22,676 nt of DNA from an uncultured Paracoccaceae bacterium (GTDB lineage Bacteria; Pseudomonadota; Alphaproteobacteria; Rhodobacterales; Rhodobacteraceae), in NCBI GenBank assembly GCA_937132145.1, contig CAKZNY010000155.1, positions 1 through 22,676 of the forward strand, in the 5' to 3' direction. Under the pieces are notes generated by a model. That model was not told the origin of the DNA, did not search any database, and was given only the letters and a program-made list of their open reading frames with translations. Within the stretch, counting starts at the first letter, position 1; each line of letters starts with the position of its first letter. This document shows positions 1 to 7,328 of this stretch, piece after piece. The position numbers and the translations under genes were made by a program.

Positions 1-443
1 AATCCGTTCGATTTAATTTTGCCGAAAGTCCGTTAACGTTGTTGGCGCGTAAAAAGGATAAGTCGGGCGCCATGTATCTGTCACCGGAGTTGCTGGAAGC
101 AGGGGAGCGTCTGCGCGAGGATTTTGAGCAAGCGCAGCTTGGGCCAAGGGTTGCCCAGAATTGGGACCGGTTTTTGACTTGCGCGGGCGGCGGTTGGAAC
201 AGCGGTGCGGAATTATCCGGCTCCTCTAACGCACGGGATCGTGTTTCGGGGGCGCTAAAAGCGCTCGGGCCGGGATTGGCGGATGTCGCGTTAAGGGTTT
301 GTTGTTTTCTTGAGGGGATGGAAAAAGCCGAAAAACGCCTTGGCTGGTCCGCCCGCTCCGGTAAGGTTGTCCTGAAGATTGCCTTGCAAAGATTGGCGGA
401 CCATTACGGCATAACGGTACAAGAAGAACGCAAGGCCAGCTAG
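1..443 (+). CDS. DUF6456 domain protein, C-terminal part (5' end outside window)
   Basis: The reading frame is open from the first complete codon (position 3) to a TAG at 441-443, so the gene enters from the left and only its last ~146 codons are visible. Residues such as ESPL, ARKKDKSG, GERLREDF, NWD, CCFLEGMEKAE and ARSGKVVLKIAL match my memory of the DUF6456 domain, which forms the C-terminus of small Rhodobacterales proteins that often carry a helix-turn-helix segment upstream. The function of the family is not established; a DNA-binding or regulatory role is a guess based on that architecture. A TTG at 39 could be called as a start, but the conserved domain continues upstream of it, so I treat it as internal. 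The gene converges with mipZ across the inverted repeat at 471-609. Confidence 0.8.
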   Translation, partial: SVRFNFAESPLTLLARKKDKSGAMYLSPELLEAGERLREDFEQAQLGPRVAQNWDRFLTCAGGGWNSGAELSGSSNARDRVSGALKALGPGLADVALRVCCFLEGMEKAEKRLGWSARSGKVVLKIALQRLADHYGITVQEERKAS

Positions 444-470
444 GGTCAAGGCCCTTAATCCACATACAGG

Positions 471-609
471 CGCCGAGCGAAGCGAGGCCTGGCCCAACCG
501 AAGGGCGGGAGCTCCCATCCATCTAATAGGGAGCTCCCGCCTGTCAGAGCTTTGTTTTGCAAGCAAAACCAAACCCCTCCAGTTGGGCCGGGCCTCGCTT
601 CGCTCGGCG
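471..609. repeat. Nested long inverted repeat between convergent genes
   Basis: Positions 471-498 and 582-609 are reverse complements over 28 bp with one mismatch (outer arm begins CGCCGAGCGAAGCGAGGC). Inside lie two further perfect hairpins. GCGGGAGCTCCC at 505-516 pairs with 529-540 around a 12-nt loop. GTTTTGC at 554-560 pairs with 563-569 around AA. The whole forms a three-way-junction-like cruciform or RNA fold between the stop codons of the DUF6456 gene (443) and mipZ (628). It probably acts as a bidirectional transcription end or is a mobile palindromic repeat; neither is proven. It fills the 184-bp gap, which holds no gene. Confidence 0.85.
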
Positions 610-627
610 GTTTCACGTGCCGGAATA

Positions 628-1437
628 TCAGAAATTTATTTTAACGTTTGGCAGGTTCAAAGCGCGAATAAGGTCGCGGACTTCTTGGCGTGCGGCGATG
701 TTGGACAGGGTCATTTTGTATTCCCCGACCTCTTTAAGGTCCAAAAGCGTTAGGCCGTTCAGGAAGAGTTCGCGAAATATCACGCGCTCGGAAAAGCCGG
801 GGATAAGGCGGAAGCCGATTCGTTTGGAAAGTTCCTCGAGGGCCGTTCCAACCTTACGTTTGTTGCGGGCGTTCAGTATCGACATCCGGTTGCGCAGAAC
901 CACCCAGTCCACAGGTTTCAAACCGGCTTGGGAGCGCAGTTGCCGCGCGCTCCAAACCATTTCGGAATAGATCGAGGGGCCAAGCACCTTGCCCGATACA
1001 GGGTCAAGCCGCGCCAGCAGGTCGAAATCCACCAGTGAGTCGTTCATGGGTGTAATCAGCGTGTCCGCCACCGCATGCGCCATCTGGGCATATCGGGTGT
1101 GTGCACCGGGACAATCAATCAGGATGAACGAACACTCGGCATCTAGTGTTGCCAAGGCCGCCGCAAAACTGGTTTCTTCTTCGGTCTGCGCGGCCTTTTG
1201 GCTGTCCTGTGCGGAAAGTTTCAGGCTGACCCGTTTGGGTATGGGTAGTTCGACGTTGTTATTGGCGCAAAACGCCTCGCGGTTATCGATATAACGGAAA
1301 AAGCTTTGCTGGCGCAGGTCCAGATCGAGCGCGCCGACTTGATAGCCGGACCGCGCAATCGCGCTCATTAGATGCATCGCGGTGGTGGACTTGCCGGAGC
1401 CACCTTTTTCATTCCCGAATACGATAATATGCGCCAT
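628..1437 (-). CDS. mipZ: MipZ-type division-plane positioning ATPase
   Basis: The protein has 269 aa, full length for the family. It is a ParA/MinD-like P-loop ATPase with the deviant Walker A KGGSGKST at residues 11-18, followed by LDLDLRQQSFFRY and the FILIDCPGA switch II/Walker B segment. The internal TPMNDSLVDFDLLARLDPVSGKVLGPS and VVLRNR stretches are characteristic of MipZ rather than ParA or MinD. In Caulobacter, MipZ binds ParB at the origins and forms a bipolar gradient that inhibits FtsZ assembly, so the Z-ring is placed at mid-cell; the same role is inferred here. The start is ATG 1437, preceded by AGGAG with about 7 nt spacing. It lies downstream of rpmE behind a hairpin with a T-run, so it may depend on readthrough or an unseen promoter. 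Confidence 0.92.
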   Translation of the reverse strand: MAHIIVFGNEKGGSGKSTTAMHLMSAIARSGYQVGALDLDLRQQSFFRYIDNREAFCANNNVELPIPKRVSLKLSAQDSQKAAQTEEETSFAAALATLDAECSFILIDCPGAHTRYAQMAHAVADTLITPMNDSLVDFDLLARLDPVSGKVLGPSIYSEMVWSARQLRSQAGLKPVDWVVLRNRMSILNARNKRKVGTALEELSKRIGFRLIPGFSERVIFRELFLNGLTLLDLKEVGEYKMTLSNIAARQEVRDLIRALNLPNVKINF

Positions 1438-1450
1438 GAGTTAGCTCCTA

Positions 1451-1482
1451 AAACGGCAAAACGCGCCCCGATGGGGGACGCG
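1451..1482 (-). terminator. Rho-independent terminator after rpmE
   Basis: On the minus strand CGCG-T-CCCC pairs with GGGG-CGCG around a short loop (1462-1482) and is followed by TTTTGCCGTTTT. It sits between the rpmE stop and the mipZ Shine-Dalgarno. Confidence 0.75.
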
Positions 1483-1495
1483 CTGTAACCTGTAT

Positions 1496-1523
1496 CTGAT
1501 CCTGCAACCGCAGGAAAGATCAG
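1496..1523 (-). other. Hairpin straddling the rpmE stop codon
   Basis: CTGAT and CCTGC on one side pair with GCAGG and ATCAG on the other (minus strand), with a small internal bulge and a GGTT loop. The rpmE TGA (1520-1522) lies in the outer arm. It precedes the terminator hairpin at 1462-1482, giving two tandem stem-loops; it may protect the 3' end or help termination. Confidence 0.5.
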
Positions 1524-1741
1524 AAGCCGAGACCGTCGTATTTTGCTTTGAACTTCGAAACACGGCCGCCGGTATCAAGAAGACGTGTGTTGCCGCCGGT
1601 CCATGCAGGATGCACAGTCGGGTCGATATCGAGCACAAGGGTGTCACCCTCGGCGCCGTATGTCGAGCGGGTTTCGTAAGTCGTACCATCGGTCATTCTG
1701 ACCGTGATATTGTGATACTCCGGATGGATATCTTTTTTCAT
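1520..1741 (-). CDS. rpmE: 50S ribosomal protein bL31
   Basis: The protein is 73 aa long and starts [19 protein letters not shown]. The IHPEYH motif and the HPAWTG segment are diagnostic of bL31, a small protein of the large subunit that bridges to the 30S head. No CxxC or other zinc-binding cysteines are present, so this is the zinc-independent (C-) form. The start ATG at 1741 has GGAG 8 nt upstream. The 148-bp gap to the membrane-protein gene, which lies upstream on the same strand, should hold the promoter, but I see no convincing -35/-10 pair. The gene ends in two tandem hairpins. Confidence 0.95.
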   Translation of the reverse strand: MKKDIHPEYHNITVRMTDGTTYETRSTYGAEGDTLVLDIDPTVHPAWTGGNTRLLDTGGRVSKFKAKYDGLGF

Positions 1742-1889
1742 GTCTCTTGCTCCATATGTGCGGACTAATCAACCTGCGGCAACCTCCATAGGTCCGGTAA
1801 GCTGTCGCCACGCGAAAACTGATTTTTGGGCTATAGCGAATGTTGCGGGTATGGGCAAGAGGAATGAACCGGGTTTCCGGATCGTTCTG

Positions 1890-2792
1890 TTATTTTTTCA
1901 TCCGCGAGTGGCGTAATGATTTAAGGTCGACAGTAGGTTGCGCCGTGTCGCCGATGGCATCAAGGATTTCCTGATGCTTGCGTTTTGTACTTTCGAGGGT
2001 AAGCGAATATGCAAGGGCTGCACCAGCCGCGAGCGCGCAGATCGCCCATGTGCCGTACCCGAGTGCACCGTAGAAAGCGATCGGGTTCAGCGCCGTTAGA
2101 TCTACCAGTTTTGCATCGGTGCCAATCGCAAAGATAGCTGCGATGAACGGGATGATAATAAGTATCAGTGACAAGATTAGAAGGTTCGTGAATTCCGAGG
2201 CCATTCCCCATATCGAATGATGGCTCGGCGGCTTAACGGCCGCGCGGGCAGACTGGGCCGCGACCGACACCCCCAGCAAAGCGAATGAGACACATGCCCC
2301 AAGCAGCCAGCCACCTATCAGGAAGACGGGAAATTGGCCGATAAGCTCGATGAGGAGGCCGATGTCGAGCATGGAACCTGTTTCTTTAGCCTGCTCGAGC
2401 TCTGCGGTGAAGTCAGAGTTAAGCAAACGTAAACCTGTGATGGTGGTTGAAAGTCCGAACAAAATCGTCACGCCCCACATCAACGGCAGGTTAAAGCGGA
2501 CGATGCGAAAAACGACAGCCCCAAGGCTATTGAGGTCTGTACCGCGTGTGACCTTCAAGGCCATCATGCCGCCGCGAATGGCAAATATTGCCAGCAAGAC
2601 AAGGATGGGCTGAACGGAAATAACGATAACCATGCCAAGGGCGATCGGCTCGTTCTGGAAGATTTCAAACAGGAAGCGAACGCCGTAACCAACTACCACT
2701 AGAACCGGCAGCCAAAACAGGGCCACGGTCAGCGATAGCCAAATAGAGCGTATTATGAAGGATCCAAACCACATGCGACGAGCATGCCGCAT
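1890..2792 (-). CDS. Six-helix integral membrane protein of unknown function
   Basis: I do not recognise a named family. The 300-aa sequence has about six hydrophobic segments, roughly at residues 10-38, 48-75, 95-118, 145-180, 202-225 and 238-262, and no obvious signal peptide or catalytic motif. The C-terminus is polar and basic (STKRKHQEILDAIG, then SLRHSRMKK) and is probably cytoplasmic. Start choice is uncertain: ATG 2792 and ATG 2774 both fit and neither has a strong Shine-Dalgarno. The gene lies between the rplS terminator and rpmE on the same strand, so it is probably transcribed on its own or with rpmE. A small GATCCGG/CCGGTTC hairpin lies just after its stop. Confidence 0.75.
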   Translation of the reverse strand: MRHARRMWFGSFIIRSIWLSLTVALFWLPVLVVVGYGVRFLFEIFQNEPIALGMVIVISVQPILVLLAIFAIRGGMMALKVTRGTDLNSLGAVVFRIVRFNLPLMWGVTILFGLSTTITGLRLLNSDFTAELEQAKETGSMLDIGLLIELIGQFPVFLIGGWLLGACVSFALLGVSVAAQSARAAVKPPSHHSIWGMASEFTNLLILSLILIIIPFIAAIFAIGTDAKLVDLTALNPIAFYGALGYGTWAICALAAGAALAYSLTLESTKRKHQEILDAIGDTAQPTVDLKSLRHSRMKK

Positions 2793-2828
2793 TTTTTGTG
2801 ATCTGAAAAGCCATTGAATACATAAAGT

Positions 2829-2863
2829 TCAAAACAAAACGGGCGCCCCTTAAGGACGCCCGT
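2829..2863 (-). terminator. Rho-independent terminator after rplS
   Basis: On the minus strand ACGGGCG pairs with CGCCCGT (outer bounds 2839-2863) with additional inner pairs around TTAA, followed by TTTGTTTTG. It lies 22 nt after the rplS stop and ends the bluB-rimM-trmD-rplS transcription unit. Confidence 0.88.
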
Positions 2864-2884
2864 CTGAATTCGTTACTACCGATC

Positions 2885-3262
2885 TTACTTTTCTTTAAGC
2901 GGACGGTAATTTGTTTTTTCAACGATACGCGCAGATTTACCACGGAGCGCACGGAGATAGAACAATTTCGCACGACGAACCTTGCCGCGACGGATAACAG
3001 TAATGGAGTCGATGTTTGGCGAGTGGAGCGGGAATACGCGCTCGACGCCCTCACCAAACGAGATTTTACGAACTGTGAATGCGCCAGCGATGCCTTTGCC
3101 GCCGTTGCGAGCGATACATACGCCCTCATAGTTCTGCACACGGGAGCGGGTGCCCTCGGTCACCTTATAGCCGACGCGGATAGTATCGCCAGCTTTGAAA
3201 TCAGGGATGTCTTTGGCCAGTGCGGCAATTTGCTCGGCTTCGAGCTGTTCAATAATGTTCAT
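2885..3262 (-). CDS. rplS: 50S ribosomal protein bL19
   Basis: The 125-aa protein has the bL19 hallmarks [47 protein letters not shown] and [11 protein letters not shown]. It sits at the 30S-50S interface. The start is ATG 3260-3262, preceded by AAAGGA. An upstream extension in the same frame (to 3340) would overlap trmD and carries no L19 sequence. The trmD TGA and this ATG are separated by a single nucleotide, indicating translational coupling. The order rimM-x-trmD-rplS is the classic bacterial arrangement. Confidence 0.97.
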   Translation of the reverse strand: MNIIEQLEAEQIAALAKDIPDFKAGDTIRVGYKVTEGTRSRVQNYEGVCIARNGGKGIAGAFTVRKISFGEGVERVFPLHSPNIDSITVIRRGKVRRAKLFYLRALRGKSARIVEKTNYRPLKEK

Positions 3263-3263
3263 T

Positions 3264-4121
3264 TCAGTCGTCCTTTTTGCTCGCCTTATCAGCGATTGTT
3301 TGCGCGTCCGAGAGCTGCTGATCTTCCACCGAGTCCGCAATATGCGCTCGCCAGAGGTCGGGACGACGTTCCTTGGTCAAGGATTCGGACTGGTCGGCAC
3401 GCCATTTGGCGATGTTCGCGTGATGGCCCGAGAGGAGAACCTCGGGTATCTTGCGGCCTTCCCATTCCGTGGGCCTTGTATACTGGGGATGTTCAAGCAA
3501 ACCATGCGAGAAGGATTCCTCCTCGGTCGACTCAGCATTCCCAAGCACGCGCGGTATAAGCCGAACTGTGGCATCAATCAAGGCCTGCGCTGCAATCTCT
3601 CCGCCTGTCAGGATGAAATCGCCTAAACTGACCTCCTCAACCTGCCGCGCATCCAGAACGCGCTGGTCTACGCCCTCGAAACGGCCACAAAGCAGGGTGA
3701 TACCTTTTGCCTTGCTGAATCGCCGCGCCATCGCCTGATCGAACGGTTTCCCCCGTGGCGAGAGGTAAATCACCGGCCAATCCTCGCGGGATTCGCCCTT
3801 GTCGGCGAAATCAATCGCACGCCCCACCACATCAGCCATCAGCACCATGCCCGCGCCGCCCCCCGCAGGGGTGTCATCGACATTGCGGTGCTTGCCGCGC
3901 GCAAAGGTGCGGATGTCGATGGGGTCCAGCGCCCACAGGCCTTTTTGCAAGGCGCGCCCCGTCAACGAGTGCCCAAGGATGCCCGGAAACATATCTGGAT
4001 AAAGCGTCAACACTTTGGCCTTCCACGCCCCAGCGAGGTCTGGCGTGTCCTTAATCAAGGCGGTCGGCTTGCGGGTTGCGTTGATGGCGATCCGGCCGTG
4101 GGATTTGGTGTGTTTAGTCAT
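3264..4121 (-). CDS. trmD: tRNA (guanine37-N1)-methyltransferase TrmD
   Basis: This is a SPOUT-class SAM-dependent methyltransferase that makes m1G37 next to the anticodon and prevents +1 frameshifting. Visible signatures are [10 protein letters not shown] near the N-terminus, [13 protein letters not shown], the knot segments [11 protein letters not shown] and [13 protein letters not shown], and [18 protein letters not shown]. The chosen start (ATG 4119-4121, 285 aa) has AGGAAG 4 nt upstream; an in-frame ATG at 4136 has no such site. About 35 residues precede the usual TrmD start, and the C-terminal tail (ADKASKKDD) is charged; both suggest modest lineage extensions. It follows a sulfotransferase-like gene after 47 nt. 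Confidence 0.95.
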   Translation of the reverse strand: MTKHTKSHGRIAINATRKPTALIKDTPDLAGAWKAKVLTLYPDMFPGILGHSLTGRALQKGLWALDPIDIRTFARGKHRNVDDTPAGGGAGMVLMADVVGRAIDFADKGESREDWPVIYLSPRGKPFDQAMARRFSKAKGITLLCGRFEGVDQRVLDARQVEEVSLGDFILTGGEIAAQALIDATVRLIPRVLGNAESTEEESFSHGLLEHPQYTRPTEWEGRKIPEVLLSGHHANIAKWRADQSESLTKERRPDLWRAHIADSVEDQQLSDAQTIADKASKKDD

Positions 4122-4168
4122 GCCGCTTCCTGTCATAAAACGCGGGAACTGTCGATGGTGCGGGGCCG

Positions 4169-5005
4169 TTAATCGGAATCCAGCCGCCGCTTTAACCGGT
4201 TTCGGCGTTTTCGCAGGAACCGACGTTTTTGCAGGATCAGGTCTTCGCCCTCCGAGGTGCCCAAGTTGAACTCCATCATTTTGCGCTGCTCGAACGCATC
4301 GATTCCACGGTTTATTTGTAACGGGGATTGTAATGTGGCGATGACTTCGGAGGGGAGGTTTAACAGCTCCAGCAGTTCGCTCGCAGGGCCGAAGTGTTTG
4401 GGCGAGGTGTCTTCCAGCCTCGACACAACGGGTTTAAGCGGGGCGATGGCCTTGGCGATGTTCGAAATGGCCACATCCAGATCACCTGCCCGCGCGTATT
4501 TAGTGGTGAATTCGTCCATCGACATAGTGAATTTTGTCTGTTGCAGCAGGTGGGTGTAGGCGCTGCGCATCCATGCGTCCTTCGCGCGGGTGGTGTAAAA
4601 GAATGTGATGTTCAAATCGGGGCCGAAATGTTGGGTGGCAACAGTAAGCATATCCTCGGCCAGTCCGGCGGCGGCGTCGAATGCCATAATGTTTTCGCGA
4701 CCGGGCATGCGGCCAACCAAGGCCTCGCATGAAATTAACAAGGTTTGATTTGGTTCCAACGCGGTGGTCTTCAGTAGTGCTGCGAATTGTTTTTTAAACG
4801 CGGCGCGGGCTAGACGGCGTGGCATCAAGGTGCTTGGCAACATCGCGTTGCTGCAATCGCGTGCGCAGGCGGCTAAGGCCTCCATCTGAGGTTTCAGGAT
4901 TACACGGACGTGGGGCGCGAGGGCTTCGGCGTTTATCTCTAAAAACCGTTGCAAACTTGTTGTGCCGGTCTTGTGAAAACCGGCGTGGATGATGACCCGT
5001 GTCAC
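4169..5005 (-). CDS. Sulfotransferase-like P-loop protein
   Basis: The 278-aa protein begins [30 protein letters not shown] (residues 7-17) is the 5'-phosphosulfate-binding loop of PAPS-dependent sulfotransferases and their relatives. [21 protein letters not shown], roughly residues 152-172, is placed like the 3'-phosphate-binding R...S segment. The C-terminus is strongly basic ([15 protein letters not shown]). The acceptor is unknown; a polysaccharide, lipid or small molecule are all possible. The start is GTG at 5003-5005, overlapping the rimM stop as GTGA, so translation is coupled to rimM. Placement inside the rimM-trmD-rplS operon is unusual and may reflect insertion rather than a shared function. 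Confidence 0.8.
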   Translation of the reverse strand: MTRVIIHAGFHKTGTTSLQRFLEINAEALAPHVRVILKPQMEALAACARDCSNAMLPSTLMPRRLARAAFKKQFAALLKTTALEPNQTLLISCEALVGRMPGRENIMAFDAAAGLAEDMLTVATQHFGPDLNITFFYTTRAKDAWMRSAYTHLLQQTKFTMSMDEFTTKYARAGDLDVAISNIAKAIAPLKPVVSRLEDTSPKHFGPASELLELLNLPSEVIATLQSPLQINRGIDAFEQRKMMEFNLGTSEGEDLILQKRRFLRKRRNRLKRRLDSD

Positions 5006-5526
5006 GATTCCGGTTGGGGGAACAGTCCCTCGGGCGGATCTATGACGATGCGGCCAGCGGTCAGATCGACGGTCGGAACGGCTTCTTTGGTGAACGACAG
5101 AAGGATGGGTTCTTTCAATCCTGGTCCTGTGATCTCGAGGATATCACCCGCCCCGTGGTTCAAAACGGTTTTGATTTTGCCGAGCGTCGCGCCGCCGGTA
5201 TCAACAGCCGTTAGTCCGATCAAATCGGAGTGGTAGTATTCGTCGTCCGGCAGGTTCGGCAAGTTTTCGCGGGCCGTATACAGGCGTGTGCTGCGCAGCG
5301 CATCGGCGTCTTCTTTGTTGTCCACGCCGGAAATCACCGCAGCAAAACCGCCTTTGATCGCGCGGGTGATGCCGAGGTCGTAAACCGTGCCGTCTTCGGT
5401 GGAAAGGGGGCTGTAATTGCTAATGGCCGCAGGCTCGGCGCAGAAGGATTTGATGCGAACCTCGCCTTTTACGCCAAATGCGCCGGAAATTGCGCCTACA
5501 CAGATCATTTCGGGGTTATCAGTCAT
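5002..5526 (-). CDS. rimM: Ribosome maturation factor RimM
   Basis: The 174-aa protein has the N-terminal [19 protein letters not shown] (RimM beta-barrel) and the C-terminal PRC-barrel with [31 protein letters not shown] and the terminal [10 protein letters not shown]. RimM binds uS19 and promotes 30S head assembly. The start ATG at 5524-5526 directly abuts the upstream bluB stop (TAG then ATG), and its stop overlaps the GTG of the sulfotransferase-like gene. Its usual partners rpsP and trmD flank it but are separated by bluB and the sulfotransferase-like gene respectively. Confidence 0.95.
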   Translation of the reverse strand: MTDNPEMICVGAISGAFGVKGEVRIKSFCAEPAAISNYSPLSTEDGTVYDLGITRAIKGGFAAVISGVDNKEDADALRSTRLYTARENLPNLPDDEYYHSDLIGLTAVDTGGATLGKIKTVLNHGAGDILEITGPGLKEPILLSFTKEAVPTVDLTAGRIVIDPPEGLFPQPES

Positions 5527-6162
5527 CTACCGCTCCAATACGCAGGCCAACAAGGCATCGCGTTTTTCCCATTCAACTTTTTCCAGCTCCGGTGTCAGGC
5601 TTGTCTCGACCGGCCAGCCAACACACAGATACGCCACTAGCGCCCAATCCTTCGGCACGTCAAGGTCTGTCGCCAGTTGCTTAGGGTCGATGATCGAGAC
5701 CCACCCAACCCCAAGCCCATGTGCCCGCGCCGCCAGCCAGAAATTCATGATCGCCGATACAACCGAATACCGCCGTGTCTCGGGCATAGTTCCGGCACCG
5801 AGGCCCGCACCCTTGTCGGTCCCATCGTCGCAAAACACCGCCAATTGAACAGGCGCATCGCGCATGCCCGACAGCTTTAACCCCGCATAAATTTTTGCCC
5901 TGTCACCTGAATACCCCTTTAGGGCATCCGCATTCGCGGCTTCGAAATTCAGCAGGGCTTTGGTTCGCGCAGCGGCCGATTTCACCGAAACAATACGCCA
6001 AGGTTCCGACAGACCAACCGAGGGGGCAAGGCGGATGGCCTCCATCACTTCGGCTAGCAGGTCGTCGGACACGGGTTTGTCAGCATGGAAATGCCGGACA
6101 TCCCGACGCCAGCGCATCAGGTCGTTCAGTTGGTCGCGGAATTCAGGCGGGAATTGGTTCAT
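5527..6162 (-). CDS. bluB: 5,6-dimethylbenzimidazole synthase BluB
   Basis: This is a nitroreductase-fold flavoprotein of 211 aa. BluB uses O2 to fragment reduced FMN into 5,6-dimethylbenzimidazole, the lower ligand of cobalamin. BluB-specific features are MRWRRDVRHFHADKPV near the N-terminus, LAPSVGLSEPWRIV, APVQLAVFCDDG, GAGTMPETRRYSVVSAIMNFWLAARAHGLGVGWVSIIDP and VAYLCVGWP. The ATG at 6162 has no clear Shine-Dalgarno. It follows the rpsP terminator by about 37 nt and abuts rimM, so it is probably the first gene of the bluB-rimM-x-trmD-rplS unit. No other cobalamin gene is in the window. Confidence 0.92.
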   Translation of the reverse strand: MNQFPPEFRDQLNDLMRWRRDVRHFHADKPVSDDLLAEVMEAIRLAPSVGLSEPWRIVSVKSAAARTKALLNFEAANADALKGYSGDRAKIYAGLKLSGMRDAPVQLAVFCDDGTDKGAGLGAGTMPETRRYSVVSAIMNFWLAARAHGLGVGWVSIIDPKQLATDLDVPKDWALVAYLCVGWPVETSLTPELEKVEWEKRDALLACVLER

Positions 6163-6198
6163 GGGCTATTGTTAGGTGGCTTCGCGCCGGATGTGAAC

Positions 6199-6232
6199 AA
6201 AAAACGGCCCCCGAAATGCATCCGGAGGCCGC
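6199..6232 (-). terminator. Rho-independent terminator after rpsP
   Basis: On the minus strand CGGCCTCCG pairs with CGGGGGCCG around ATGCATTT and is followed by TTTTTTG. It begins 25 nt after the rpsP stop. Partial readthrough would feed the bluB-rimM-trmD unit, which has little room for its own promoter. Confidence 0.88.
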
Positions 6233-6256
6233 TAATTCTTAAACCGACAGGCCGAC

Positions 6257-6655
6257 TTACTCGGTTGCGGCTTCTTCTGTTACTTCTTCAGCAGGTGCAG
6301 CAGCGGCTTCGGCTGCGTCGGCAACTTTTTGCGCTTTTTCTTCAGTGCGCGCAACAGTAGCCTTATGTGGCTTACCTTTGATCGGGTTGTTGCGGTTTTT
6401 CTTTTCCAGAACGCCAGCGGCCTCAAGGAAACGGGAAACGCGGTCAGTAACCTGTGCGCCTTCGCCCAACCAGTATTTCACCCGCTCAAGGTCGATTTTC
6501 ACACGCTCTTCGCTGTCTTTTGGCAACAGCGGGTTATATGTGCCGATTTTCTCGATGTAGCGGCCGTCGCGCGGCATACGGCTGTCGGCTACAACAACAC
6601 GGTAGAAAGGACGTTTTTTGGACCCACCACGGGCCAGACGAATTTTAACTGCCAT
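6257..6655 (-). CDS. rpsP: 30S ribosomal protein bS16
   Basis: The 132-aa protein starts [20 protein letters not shown] and continues with [20 protein letters not shown] and a [15 protein letters not shown] segment, all diagnostic of bS16. Residues from about 108 on are an Ala/Glu-rich acidic tail ([18 protein letters not shown]), common in alphaproteobacterial S16 and absent from the ~82-aa E. coli protein. AAGGAG lies upstream of the ATG. The gene follows chorismate mutase by 32 nt on the same strand. Confidence 0.96.
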   Translation of the reverse strand: MAVKIRLARGGSKKRPFYRVVVADSRMPRDGRYIEKIGTYNPLLPKDSEERVKIDLERVKYWLGEGAQVTDRVSRFLEAAGVLEKKNRNNPIKGKPHKATVARTEEKAQKVADAAEAAAAPAEEVTEEAATE

Positions 6656-6687
6656 TTTGATTTCTCCTTAAGATGGCTATGCGAGGG

Positions 6688-6993
6688 CTATTGCCCGTCA
6701 TTCTTGATGATATCGTGATGCCTGATGACCTCGGAAATGATGAAGTTCAGGAATTTCTTGGCAAATGCCGGATCGAGGTCAGCCTCAACCGCAAGTTTTT
6801 CGAGCCGCTTGATCTGGATTGCTTCGCGGGCCGGATCGGAGGCGGGCAGCGCATGTGCCGCTTTCAGCGAACCCACGGCTTGGGTGTGCTTGAACCGCTC
6901 GCCCAGCGTGTAAATCAGGATCGAGTCCAGACGGTCAATGCTCTCGCGGTGACCTTTCAGGATTTCAGCGGCGCGGGTTTGGTCGTCGGTCAT
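6688..6993 (-). CDS. Chorismate mutase (AroQ-type)
   Basis: The 101-aa all-helical protein begins MTDDQTRAAEILKGHRESIDRLDSILI. The order of charged residues, R in HRESIDRLD, R in GERFKHTQAVGSLK, then D and E in SDPAREA, fits the AroQ active site that converts chorismate to prephenate for Phe/Tyr synthesis. Q in the last helix cannot be placed with certainty. The start ATG at 6991-6993 overlaps the stop of the NIPSNAP-like gene as ATGA; a longer frame to 7107 would run antisense to nothing useful and lacks family sequence. It sits between ffh and rpsP in one transcription unit. Confidence 0.88.
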   Translation of the reverse strand: MTDDQTRAAEILKGHRESIDRLDSILIYTLGERFKHTQAVGSLKAAHALPASDPAREAIQIKRLEKLAVEADLDPAFAKKFLNFIISEVIRHHDIIKNDGQ

Positions 6994-7328
6994 TCCATCA
7001 TCCCCAGCTCTTGTGGTGTTGCGCCGGAAAGCAGCGGGCGGGTGAAGCTGCGCTCGAAGCTGACGATGCAACGGGTCTTTTCGGCGAAGGCGTAGACGGC
7101 CTGACACTCAGGGTCAGCGGCCATCGTTTCGCGGTAGGCTTCATAAGCGGCGAGCGAGTCGAACGAGAAGTTGGCATAGGCAACATTATTCGGGCCTTCA
7201 TGCGGCAACAAATAACCATGGTGCTGCCCGCCGAGTTTCTCGACCAGATAAATCCACGCCTTGCTGTAGGCTTCGAATTCCGACAGCTTATAAGGGTCGA
7301 TTATATATTTGAGGGTGCAGGTGATCAT
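6990..7328 (-). CDS. NIPSNAP-family protein
   Basis: The 112-aa protein starts MITCTLKYIIDPYKLSEFEAYSKAWI. A ferredoxin-like dimeric alpha/beta-barrel fold is expected from the pattern ITCTLKYIID, FEAYSKAWIYLVEKLGG, HHGYLLPHEG, NNVAYANFSFDSLAAYEAYRETMAADPECQ. This matches the NIPSNAP family, whose biochemical role in bacteria is unclear. It overlaps ffh upstream (ATGA at 7325-7328) and chorismate mutase downstream by the same 4-nt pattern, so all three are translationally coupled. Confidence 0.82.
   Translation of the reverse strand: MITCTLKYIIDPYKLSEFEAYSKAWIYLVEKLGGQHHGYLLPHEGPNNVAYANFSFDSLAAYEAYRETMAADPECQAVYAFAEKTRCIVSFERSFTRPLLSGATPQELGMME

Noticed and set aside
39..443. Complete gene starting at TTG 39
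   Set aside because: The frame stays open to the window edge and the recognisable domain sequence (ESPL) begins upstream of the TTG, so the gene is partial.
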